Shown: piece by piece, positions 9,478-16,957 of the stretch
Layout: each line of letters begins with the position of its first letter
How positions within the stretch are numbered: the stretch's first letter is position 1
Virus record (IMG/VR): IMGVR_UViG_3300032954_000044
Location: 1-39,843 of that record
Length of the DNA stretch: 39,843 bases
Source of the DNA: a virus
Reading direction: 5' to 3' (one strand)
The notes under the pieces: generated by a model
Told to the model about the DNA's origin: nothing
The model's database searches: none
The model's input: the letters and a program-made list of their open reading frames with translations, nothing else
Translations under genes and position numbers: made by a program

Positions 9478-10695
9478 CTACGGCTGGAGCGCGATGTCGT
9501 TGAGCGTCGTGATCTTGATCTGCGAGCCGAGGGACGAGTCCTTCATGCCCTTGAACTCGACGTCGACCGCGATGAGGCCCTTGTCGGCGACCGGGGTCCA
9601 CTTCGTGAGCTCGACGCCGACGTCGATCGTCGCCGAGTAGTTGCCGGCCCCGAGCGCGCTGCCGGTGGCGGCGATGCGGAGTCGCTGCGCCGTGGCACCG
9701 ATCCACGACACCTTCTCCGTGTTGGCCGAGAAGTGGAGGCGCAGCTTGCCCGACACCTTCTGCGGACCAACCAGGGCCACCATGGACGGAGCGCCGGAGC
9801 CGCTCCAGACCTGCCGGGGATCGCCGCCGTTCTCGTACGTCAGCGAGCCCGAGATGACCCGCGACGCGAGCTCGGTGTTGCCGAACGCCGACCCGGTGCC
9901 GTTGAGGTAGGCCCGCGTGTCGATCGTGCGGATGTGGTGGACGGTGCGCGCGGAGAGCGCGGCCGTCTTGCTCTGGTCCACCACGACCATGCCGGCGTAC
10001 GTGGCCTTGATGCCCCACAGGGCCTGCTTCTGGAAGTCGAACTCCAGCTTGGTCCCGGTGCAGCCGGCGAGCTGGTATTCCGACGGCCATGCCGGGGAGC
10101 CGACGCCGCCGATCTCGAACGTGATGCGCTTGGGATCGTCCGAGCTCGCGTTCGGTGCGCCGGCGTAGGTGTACGGCGGCTTGGTGCAGGTGCCGGAAGT
10201 CCCGGCCCCGCCGGTCGCGTCGAAGGGCACCGTGAAGTGCGTCGTGTCGATGACCGTCACGGTGTACGAGCCATCGGCGGACGGGGTGGTGTTCGTGCCG
10301 GCGAGCGTCGTCGTGTCGCCGGTCGTCAGGCCATGGGCGCCGGACGTGGTGACGTGGGTCGGGTTCGCCGCCGACATCGCGGTGATGGTCGCCGTGCCGC
10401 CGTTGGTCGGGGAGGTGACCGGCGTGGCGAAGGTGTTCCACCACCACGGCAGGTCGTCATACGAGGCCGACATCGGCACCATCAGCCCGACACCGGTCAG
10501 CCCGGCGTAGCCGTAGACGTTCTCAGACAGATCGCCCGCCTGGCCGACGAGGATCGGATCGTGGGTCGGGGTGAAACTCGCACCCCCGGGCGTCATGTCG
10601 ATGACGCGGGTCGCAGCAACCGCGGTCCCGGCGGTGACTTCGACGCCCGCCTGGACGACTGCTACACGAGAGACAGGCGCGTTGTTTGCCGCCAT
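9478..10695 (-). CDS. Major tail (tube) protein with inserted beta domain
   Basis: 405 residues, ATG overlapping the previous stop (TGATG), ends TAG. The N-terminus (SRVAVVQAGVEVTAGTAVAATRVIDM, then PTHDPILVGQAG and GYAGLTGVGLMVPM) and C-terminus (GIKATYAGMVVVDQ, LIAVDVEFKGMKD) have the pattern of siphophage tail-tube proteins, which stack as hexameric rings. Residues ~98-165 hold an extra domain (ITAMSAANPTHVTTSGAHGLTTGD, then YTVTVIDTTHF) like the FCCH-type beta modules seen in many phage tail proteins. The insertion would sit on the outer tube surface. The usual length of the family without the insert is about 200-330 residues. Confidence 0.85.
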   Translation of the reverse strand: MAANNAPVSRVAVVQAGVEVTAGTAVAATRVIDMTPGGASFTPTHDPILVGQAGDLSENVYGYAGLTGVGLMVPMSASYDDLPWWWNTFATPVTSPTNGGTATITAMSAANPTHVTTSGAHGLTTGDTTTLAGTNTTPSADGSYTVTVIDTTHFTVPFDATGGAGTSGTCTKPPYTYAGAPNASSDDPKRITFEIGGVGSPAWPSEYQLAGCTGTKLEFDFQKQALWGIKATYAGMVVVDQSKTAALSARTVHHIRTIDTRAYLNGTGSAFGNTELASRVISGSLTYENGGDPRQVWSGSGAPSMVALVGPQKVSGKLRLHFSANTEKVSWIGATAQRLRIAATGSALGAGNYSATIDVGVELTKWTPVADKGLIAVDVEFKGMKDSSLGSQIKITTLNDIALQP

Positions 10696-11048
10696 CAGGA
10701 AGCGACCTCCGGCTCATCCGCCGGGGTCTCGACCGAGGGCTCGTCAGGAGAGGTCGCAGCGGGTGCGGCGTCTTCTGTCGGTCCTTCGGTGGCCCCAGCC
10801 GCGGCGGGCGGCGGAGCCTCGGTAGGCGGTGTCCCGTCCGGGATCGTGTTGTGCGGGATGCCCGCGGCTTCGAGGGCATCGCTGTACCCGGTGGGGAGCC
10901 GCGAGAAGGCGGCCGGCGAGTACGCCAGCAGGACGTCCGCCACGGCGGGCGAGGTCTCGGTGATGACCTCGGGCGGTGAGCCGAAGCGCGGGTCGCCGAG
11001 CACGTGCGCGGTGCCCGTCGGGTAGATGGTGGTCACGGTGTCGGGCAC
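10695..11048 (-). CDS. Small virion-region protein with Pro/Ala/Glu tail
   Basis: 117 residues. I chose the GTG at 11048 because an AGGAGA ribosome site lies 6 bases before it; an ATG at 11066 in the same frame would overlap the previous stop and lacks such a site. Residues ~1-60 (TVTTIYPTGTAHVLGDPRFG, ADVLLAYSPAAF) look folded and may be a short head-tail or tube-related domain; residues ~70-117 are disordered, rich in Pro, Thr, Ala and Glu. It sits just before the tail-tube gene. No family recognised. Confidence 0.7.
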   Translation of the reverse strand: MPDTVTTIYPTGTAHVLGDPRFGSPPEVITETSPAVADVLLAYSPAAFSRLPTGYSDALEAAGIPHNTIPDGTPPTEAPPPAAAGATEGPTEDAAPAATSPDEPSVETPADEPEVAS

Positions 11049-11058
11049 GGTTCGTCTC

Positions 11059-11553
11059 CTAGTCATTGGGGTTCATGCCGGCTTCGCGGACCCAGAACGT
11101 CACGGACAGCCACGCCGCCGCAGGCGTGCCGAGCAATCCCGCGTTGCGGATCTCCTGCGCGGCGCACACATCACTGAGCGTCGGGGCGTTCGGATTGGCG
11201 GCGAGGAACGCCTTCGCCAGCGGGTTGAGGAAGCCGATCAGGATGCGCGTCGCGTTCGCGAGGTCAGCGCGGTCGAAGTACAGCCGGCCCTCGATGAGCC
11301 ACTGGATGTCGATCGAGGTCGCGTCGCCGTAGGCCCACGTGCTCGATGGTTTCGGTGGCAGGATCCACCACGAGTACGGCGCGGGATCGTCGGGCGGAAC
11401 CCCGGCAAGGACGGTCTGGCCGGGCCGCAGGGGATCTGCCACCTTCCCTGACCCCGCGCCCCACACCGACGACACCTTGAACGGGTCGGTCCCGATCGCC
11501 CCTCCCAGCGCCGCGAGGCCGTCCACGATCTCGTCGATCCGCGTGGCGCTCAT
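11059..11553 (-). CDS. Tail terminator / head-tail joining protein candidate
   Basis: 164 residues, ATG start overlapping the upstream stop. The order connector - HK97 gp10-like - this gene - tail tube is where the tail terminator (lambda U type) is normally found. The sequence begins SATRIDEIVDGLAALGG and includes beta strands around IDIQWLIEGRLYF and a helix NATRILIGFLNPLAKAFLAA, compatible with a terminator fold. The assignment rests mainly on synteny. Confidence 0.6.
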   Translation of the reverse strand: MSATRIDEIVDGLAALGGAIGTDPFKVSSVWGAGSGKVADPLRPGQTVLAGVPPDDPAPYSWWILPPKPSSTWAYGDATSIDIQWLIEGRLYFDRADLANATRILIGFLNPLAKAFLAANPNAPTLSDVCAAQEIRNAGLLGTPAAAWLSVTFWVREAGMNPND

Positions 11554-12140
11554 GCGGCGGCCTGACGCAGCGCGTCGGTGATGGACTCCTGCACGATCTG
11601 GGCCGCGTCCTCGGCTCCGTCCGCGCCGGCCTGCGACAGCCAGTGGAGCGCGCCGAACGAGTAACCCCGCTGGCCGATGGCGCGGGCGATGAGGAACGCC
11701 CGGCTGCGGATCGCGGCGTCCTGGCTGATCTGGGCGATCGTGCCCTTGCGCCGGATGAAGCCTGCCGAGGATCGGGTGACCAGGGGTGATCCGGCGATCT
11801 CCGGCTTCGACGCCAGCCAGCGCGCGATCGCGTCCGTCGGCGGTTGCTTGCCGCTTCCCGCCGGCCAGCCGAACTCCAGCGGTCGGCCTTCTGGCACGAG
11901 TCCCGTCGAAACCCCGACGTGGGCTTCGAGGTCCAGCCCTGATCCCTGCACCTCGGTGTGGAGGTTCTGGGCGAGGTTGCCGGTGAAGTGGTGCTCATCC
12001 TCGACGTTCGCGCGCGCGCGCGACTCGATGGCCGTCTGGCCGGCCTTCAGCAGCCCGGCGCTCGCACCGGCCGCCCATGTCGCAGGGTCGAGCACGCCCA
12101 GCAGCTTCTCGAGGCCGACGATCTCGACGAAGTCGGCCAT
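11550..12140 (-). CDS. HK97 gp10-like head-tail connector / tail completion protein
   Basis: 196 residues, ATG overlapping the previous stop (TGATG); its own end overlaps the next gene by 4 bases. Begins MADFVEIVGLEKLLGVL, then a helix with SAGLLKAGQTAIESRARANVED and a strand HFTGNLAQNLHTEVQ, followed by LEFGWPAGS. This helix-then-strand order is the pattern of HK97 gp10-like proteins that complete the neck or tail. Residues ~150-196 are an Ala-rich helical tail. Function from pattern and gene order. Confidence 0.7.
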   Translation of the reverse strand: MADFVEIVGLEKLLGVLDPATWAAGASAGLLKAGQTAIESRARANVEDEHHFTGNLAQNLHTEVQGSGLDLEAHVGVSTGLVPEGRPLEFGWPAGSGKQPPTDAIARWLASKPEIAGSPLVTRSSAGFIRRKGTIAQISQDAAIRSRAFLIARAIGQRGYSFGALHWLSQAGADGAEDAAQIVQESITDALRQAAA

Positions 12141-13087
12141 CAGATCCGCACCCGGGTGTAGTCGGACACGAGCTCGCGCGTCTTGCTGGCGAACGCCTTG
12201 CTGAGTTGCGCGGTGCCGAACTGCGTGATCCCGATGACGTCGGTGTTGCCGGCGGAGTCCGCGAACCGGCTGCGGATGACCTCGATGATCGCGGTCTCGC
12301 GCCAGTCGTACGGAACCGAGGTGAAGAGACCCGGCGTCATGGACACGGCGATGCCGGCAGGGTTCGACGGCCAGCAGGTGCCGAGCCGGATCAGCCTGCC
12401 GATCGGTCCGCCGTTCGCCGGCTCGGCGATGTAGTCGGTATCCACGACGAGCGTCTGGCTGACCGCCCCGGGCGGGAACATCAGCGACACGGAAGCCACG
12501 GAGACGCAGTCGTCGATCGTGAGGAACGGCGATCCACCCGGCGTCCCGGTGTAGGTGAAGGTGGATGGCGCAGAGGAGACCGCTGCGGACAGTTCCTCGA
12601 CCACGATCACCGCTGCCGCCGGGGTGAAGCCGGACGCAGTGCCGGTGATGCGCGCCTGCGGCCCGGTCAGGGTTCCGGTGAACGTGACGACGTACGGCCC
12701 ACCCGCATTCCCGGACACGTCCACGTTGGCGCCGTCGATGGAGTCGAGCGCCCGGAGTGCCGTCTGCACGTCCGAGGCGGTGGCGTTGTACGCCAGGTCG
12801 GAGGTGGTATCGCCCCCGAAGGTCAGGGCGAAGGTGCCCGCAGTCGGCGAGGAGGCACCGGCCGCGAGCGTGATCTGCTGGACTTCGGTCGTGGAGTCGG
12901 CGAGTCCCGACCACGGACCGGATGCACCGCGGGCGCGGGCCACCATGCGGTTCAGCGTCGCCGTCACCTCGTCGCACTTGTCGGCGAGGATCAGGTCGAA
13001 CTCCGGACCCATGTTGGCCGAGCCCGCTGCGGCCCCCGCGAGGCGTGCGCGGACATCGGCGAGCGTACAGAGGACGCCCGTGTTCAT
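12140..13087 (-). CDS. Head-tail adaptor (gp6-like) with inserted beta domain
   Basis: 315 residues. The N-terminus (VLCTLADVRARLAG, FDLILADKCDEVTATLNRMV) is a helical adaptor start as in gp6-like connectors. The C-terminus (DWRETAIIEVIRSRFADSAGN, then LVSDYTRVRI) completes such a domain. Between them, residues ~68-155 form a beta domain (GTFALTFGGDTTSDLAY, DVQTALRALDSIDGANV, GGPYVVTFTGTLTG), a module that recurs in bacterial and phage surface proteins. A normal adaptor is 100-200 residues, so about one third of this one is insertion. It lies directly after the capsid gene. Confidence 0.7.
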   Translation of the reverse strand: MNTGVLCTLADVRARLAGAAAGSANMGPEFDLILADKCDEVTATLNRMVARARGASGPWSGLADSTTEVQQITLAAGASSPTAGTFALTFGGDTTSDLAYNATASDVQTALRALDSIDGANVDVSGNAGGPYVVTFTGTLTGPQARITGTASGFTPAAAVIVVEELSAAVSSAPSTFTYTGTPGGSPFLTIDDCVSVASVSLMFPPGAVSQTLVVDTDYIAEPANGGPIGRLIRLGTCWPSNPAGIAVSMTPGLFTSVPYDWRETAIIEVIRSRFADSAGNTDVIGITQFGTAQLSKAFASKTRELVSDYTRVRI

Positions 13088-13117
13088 GCCCGCGCCGCCT
13101 CGTGAAGGGTCATGGGA

Positions 13118-14581
13118 TCAGCCCGCGCCGACGCCGACGATGGAGCTGAACGTGGCCGGGAAGTAGCCCTTCAGGACCTCGGAGACGTAGACGCCGATCC
13201 GGTACTGGCGGTCGGTCTGCGCGAAGTCGTACTGGGTGTATTCCTGGCGCACGTCCATCACCCAGAGCGACGGGACGTTCGCGTTCGGGAACCAGCCCGG
13301 GAGCCGGTTCGCGACCATCAGGACGTTGCCGGCGGGTAGGTTCGGGTGAACCCGCAGCGGAACGGCCTGCTGCGTGAACTTGTTCAGGTAGGAGTCGACG
13401 TACAGGCCGCCCTGGAGCGTCCCGTCGGCACCCGCCTGGAGGTTGACGCGCATCGTGGTCGTCGAGCCGTTGGCGAGGACCTTCGCGGTGATGTCCTTCG
13501 CCTGCTGGCTGTTGACCCAGATGACGTCCGGCCCGAGCCGGTTCGTGTCCCACTGGGACTGGAGCGCGACGTCGATCTCCTTGACGCCGCCCGCGTTGTC
13601 GCCGGTCAGCGTCGCCCCGGCCTGGTCGAGCCAGTAGCCGTTGTTCGCGCTGGCCTGCCCCTGCGCGACGAGGCCGTCGAACGCGAGGCTGTTGGCCGTC
13701 TGGTCGCCGGTGTTCGCGACGCCGCCGCTGCCCGGCAGCGAGGCAATCACCGTGTTGTCGATGACGATCGACGTCTGGCCCGTCGAGAACGCCCAGTAGA
13801 GCGTCCCGCTGTGGGCACCGATGAAGACGTTGTACTTGACGGCGCCGCGGACGGCGCCCCACGTCAACTTGACGGCCGTCTTCCCGGAGCCGGTCGTGTA
13901 GGTCGTCAGGGTGCGGCCGTCCGTCTCACCGACGGCGTCGGCCGAGACGTGGCCCTTGCTGTTCGCGAGAACGCCTTGGAGCGTCAGCGCGGACACCGCG
14001 AAGTCGTACGCGGTGGAGGCGGTGAAGGGGCCGGAGTTCGTGCTGTCGGCTGCGGTGAAGCCCGTGGCCGATGGCTTGCCGATGGCGGTGCGGTTGCCGC
14101 CGAGGATCGCGCCCTCTTCGCCGATCATGGTCGTCTGGAGGGTCTGGATCGACATCAGCGCGCGCGGGTCATCGAACCCACGGGCCGCCTGGATCGCCTC
14201 GAAGGTGATCGTGTTCGGGTAGCCAAGGCTCCGGTAGGCCGCGGACACGTCGTTCTCAGTGAACGACGGCACCGTGCCGATGGAGCCCTCGGACACGAAC
14301 GGGTCGATCGCCGTCGTGTTGATTGCGGTGATGGCCTTCCAGTTGACCGCGGTGCCGGTGCCGCCACCCTGCCGCGGAATGGCGTTCCGCAGCGGTGTGA
14401 GGACCGGGTACAGGTTCTTGGCGGGCGCCTCGAGGTTGTAGGCAACGATGCCCGACGTCGTCGAGAAGCCCTGGGTGGTGGTCGCCTTCTGGAGTTCGGC
14501 GCCAGTGAGGCCACTCGCGAGTGCCGCCTTGACGGCTTCGAGGGTCGCTTCGTTGACGCCGAGCTCCGCGGGGGAGCTCAT
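13118..14581 (-). CDS. Major capsid protein, HK97 fold, with inserted Ig/FN3-like domain
   Basis: 487 residues, ATG start 18 bases after the protease stop. N-terminal arm MSSPAELGVNEATLEAVKAAL, then LYPVLTPLRNAIPRQ and TFEAIQAARGFDDPRALMS as in HK97-type capsid proteins; the C-terminal half carries NSQQAKDITAKV, LPAGNVLMVANR and QYDFAQTDRQYRIGVYVSEVLKG, the P/A-domain pattern. Residues ~170-300 contain an extra domain whose core (AVKLTWGAVRGAVKYNVFIG, YWAFSTGQTSIVI) looks like fibronectin type III. Capsomers would therefore display this domain outside the shell. Immediately after the protease gene, as usual. Confidence 0.9.
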   Translation of the reverse strand: MSSPAELGVNEATLEAVKAALASGLTGAELQKATTTQGFSTTSGIVAYNLEAPAKNLYPVLTPLRNAIPRQGGGTGTAVNWKAITAINTTAIDPFVSEGSIGTVPSFTENDVSAAYRSLGYPNTITFEAIQAARGFDDPRALMSIQTLQTTMIGEEGAILGGNRTAIGKPSATGFTAADSTNSGPFTASTAYDFAVSALTLQGVLANSKGHVSADAVGETDGRTLTTYTTGSGKTAVKLTWGAVRGAVKYNVFIGAHSGTLYWAFSTGQTSIVIDNTVIASLPGSGGVANTGDQTANSLAFDGLVAQGQASANNGYWLDQAGATLTGDNAGGVKEIDVALQSQWDTNRLGPDVIWVNSQQAKDITAKVLANGSTTTMRVNLQAGADGTLQGGLYVDSYLNKFTQQAVPLRVHPNLPAGNVLMVANRLPGWFPNANVPSLWVMDVRQEYTQYDFAQTDRQYRIGVYVSEVLKGYFPATFSSIVGVGAG

Positions 14582-14599
14582 GTTCGGTTGACTCCTGTG

Positions 14600-16261
14600 T
14601 TAGCCGATGCCTCGGAGGGGAAGTGGGTTGGCGAGTGCGACCTTCGCCAGTTCCGTCGCGGCGCGCTTCTGGAGCGCCTCCTTGACGATCGGGTTCTGCT
14701 CGCTCTCGGCTGCCTTGCGGAACACCTCGGCCGCGTCCGTGGACGTGGTGTCCGTGGTCAGGGCGACGCCTCGCTGGTCGAGATAGCGCAGCGGACCGCC
14801 CGGGGCTGCACGCTTGGCGACCTCTGTGAGCGTCCCTTCGATCGCGCTGAGGCGATCGGACAGCCCACCTGTTGCCGCTTCCACGTCTGCCGTGGTGGCG
14901 ATGCCGCCGAGCTGCTCGCGCACGCTCGACGCAACCTTGCTGATGAAGTCGGGGTCGGCGGCGATCTTCGCGAGATCGGGAGCCGGATCGGCCACCTTCG
15001 CGATGTCGTCGTCCTTGCCGGCGGCGTAGGCCATGTCGTCACCGACGATGGCGATGACCGCGTCGGGCGCGGACTCTTCCTCGTCGGCTTCCGTCTGCGC
15101 CTGGTCCTCGGGCGTGCCGACCTCCGATGCCTCGGAGCCGATGAAGGCGAGGATGGCCTTCTGCGCATCGCGCAGCGCCGCGAGCTGGCCGTCATCGACC
15201 GTCTGCTCGCCTGCCTCGCACTCGATCAGGCCGTTGATCCAGTCGAGCGCCATGGCCGCGCTGTACGTGTCGCCACGCGCCGTCTTCGCGATGTCACCGG
15301 ACTCGGCGGCCTTGCTCTCGTCGGAGGTGTCGATGCCGAACTTCTTCGCGGCGGCCTCGACCTTCGCCTTGGCCTTGTCGCCGAACGGCGAGCTGTCCAG
15401 CCGGGCGAGTGCGTTCCGGACGTGCGCGGCGTCGTTGATGGGGAAGTGCCGCAGGTCGCGCGGCGTCGTCTTGCCGTCGCTGTCCTTCTCGCCGCCCGGC
15501 TCGATGTAGCCGAAGTCGCTGTCCGGCAGGTCGTTGATGTCGGCCGTGCTCATGGCGGCCTTGGCAACGCCGACGAGTTCGTAGGGCTGGCCGGCCTCGA
15601 ACTTGCCGGTGACCGTCACGCCGTCGGCGGTGGTCTTCACGAGCGGCTCTGTCGTGGCCCGTGCGACGATCCCCGCGTCGCCTTCCACCACCTCGAACTC
15701 GCCGGACCGCTTGGCGATGGTCAGGCTGGCATCGGGGTTGGACGGGCGATCGACGAGCGAGGTTCGGGTCCACAGGAGGTCGGTGACTCGGCGGACGTCC
15801 TTGCCGGCGGCCTTCTGCATGGACCACGCGATCCGGCGCCCCTCGATCGAGACGCCCTTGTAGACGCCGGTCTCGACCTTCTTCACGGCGACCGGATCCA
15901 CGACGTGGACCTGGCCGGCCATCTTCCGGGTGGCGTCGTTCGGGATGACCGAGAGCGCGACACCGACCGCGGACGGCTGGTGCATCTCGTTGACCGAGCC
16001 CCAGCGCGAGTAGTCGGCGGCGGCCTTCTTCAGCCCGTCGTAGTCGACGATCTCGTTCTGGTCGTCGACCGCCTCGCTGCTGTAGGTGACGTCCACGAGC
16101 AGCGTGCCGTCGGCCTGCCGCGCGATCTTCTCGATCGGCGCGAACATCGTGATGTCGGTGTCTGCCGCGGCCTTGGCGATCGGGGTCGACTCGTCGGCCG
16201 CGTTCGTCATGGTCTCGGTCTCCGCCGTTGTGTCGGCCGGCGGTGCCGCAGCTTTGCTCAT
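14600..16261 (-). CDS. Prohead (capsid maturation) protease, XkdF-like, fused to scaffold-like region
   Basis: 553 residues. Residues ~45-200 match the XkdF-type prohead protease pattern: LLVDVTYSSEAVDDQNEIVDYDGL, SVNEMHQPSAVG, VYKGVSIEGRRI; the His in NEMHQ and Ser in GVSIE are likely catalytic. Residues ~255-310 (DLRHFPINDAAHVRNALARLD, KVEAAAKKFGI) match the small DUF6582-type domain often found in these proteins. The remainder is acidic, Ala-rich and partly coiled, consistent with an internal scaffold removed by proteolysis. It sits between the MuF and capsid genes. Confidence 0.78.
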   Translation of the reverse strand: MSKAAAPPADTTAETETMTNAADESTPIAKAAADTDITMFAPIEKIARQADGTLLVDVTYSSEAVDDQNEIVDYDGLKKAAADYSRWGSVNEMHQPSAVGVALSVIPNDATRKMAGQVHVVDPVAVKKVETGVYKGVSIEGRRIAWSMQKAAGKDVRRVTDLLWTRTSLVDRPSNPDASLTIAKRSGEFEVVEGDAGIVARATTEPLVKTTADGVTVTGKFEAGQPYELVGVAKAAMSTADINDLPDSDFGYIEPGGEKDSDGKTTPRDLRHFPINDAAHVRNALARLDSSPFGDKAKAKVEAAAKKFGIDTSDESKAAESGDIAKTARGDTYSAAMALDWINGLIECEAGEQTVDDGQLAALRDAQKAILAFIGSEASEVGTPEDQAQTEADEEESAPDAVIAIVGDDMAYAAGKDDDIAKVADPAPDLAKIAADPDFISKVASSVREQLGGIATTADVEAATGGLSDRLSAIEGTLTEVAKRAAPGGPLRYLDQRGVALTTDTTSTDAAEVFRKAAESEQNPIVKEALQKRAATELAKVALANPLPLRGIG

Positions 16262-16270
16262 CGGTTCTCC

Positions 16271-16957
16271 CTACTGAGGCGACGTCACGTCGTCGGGGTT
16301 GACATCGGCCGAGTCGAGCGCGGTTGCCGAGCGGCCACAGTTCGGGTGTTGCAGCGGGTTCGCCTCGTAGTCGTCGAGCGTCCAGATCGCCCCGTCGGCG
16401 GCCACGCACTCCGGGTCGAAGTTCTCGCCGTCGGTGATCTGGACGTACTGGATGCCGGAGTCGCGGAACCCCGCCACCTGTCCACCCGCAGCGGCGAGCG
16501 AGGTTTCCGTCCGGGCGATCATGTCGGCGCGCCAGTCCGCCTCGTCGTCGAACATCTGCCCGATGTCGTCGCCGAGCTGCTCCTGCGTCACGTCCGGATC
16601 GGCCATGGCATCCGCGACGATGTGCGCCATGTGCTCGCGGTCCGCGGCGGAGATGCCCGCCACGAGTTCGCCCGCGTGCTGGCGCGCCCATGCCGCGGCG
16701 CGGTCGTTGGGCAGTGAGAAGCCCTGCGCGAGCAGCGCCGACGCGGCGTTCTGGTAGCCGAGCGAGTACATCACCGCGAGAAGCTCTGCGGTTGGGTCAG
16801 CGAGGACGGCGACGTCCTGGCCCCACGGATATCCGGCCGTAGCGTCGATGGGTAGAGCGGCCTTGCTGACCCCGTGCGCACGTCGAGCGCCGTCGGCGAG
16901 GGCGTGGAAGTGGGCCGACCAGAGGTCGCGGAGCTTCCGGCGGACGCCGGCGCGGGT
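16271..16957 (-). CDS. MuF-type minor head protein, expressed as -1 frameshift fusion to portal
   Basis: The frame from 16957 to TAG at 16271 encodes 228 residues. The C-terminal half is the MuF pattern: MIARTETSLAAAGGQVAGF, DPECVAADGAIW, NPLQHPNCGRS. The N-terminal part also reads as protein (GVRRKLRDLWSAHFHALADG, PWGQDVAVLADPTAELLAV) yet contains no ATG or GTG until 16777-16774, inside the domain. It is in the -1 frame of the portal, and a perfect slippery heptamer lies at 16957-16963. The full product would be portal residues 1-602 plus these 228, 830 residues. A shorter separate protein from 16774 (167 residues) is the fallback. MuF proteins act inside the capsid at the portal. Confidence 0.78.
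   Translation of the reverse strand, partial: TRAGVRRKLRDLWSAHFHALADGARRAHGVSKAALPIDATAGYPWGQDVAVLADPTAELLAVMYSLGYQNAASALLAQGFSLPNDRAAAWARQHAGELVAGISAADREHMAHIVADAMADPDVTQEQLGDDIGQMFDDEADWRADMIARTETSLAAAGGQVAGFRDSGIQYVQITDGENFDPECVAADGAIWTLDDYEANPLQHPNCGRSATALDSADVNPDDVTSPQ

Noticed and set aside
13346-16717. 1123-codon open frame on the plus strand
   Set aside because: It lies opposite the capsid, protease and MuF genes, has Arg/Val/Gly-rich shadow composition, and no ribosome site. Long antisense open frames are expected at this GC content.
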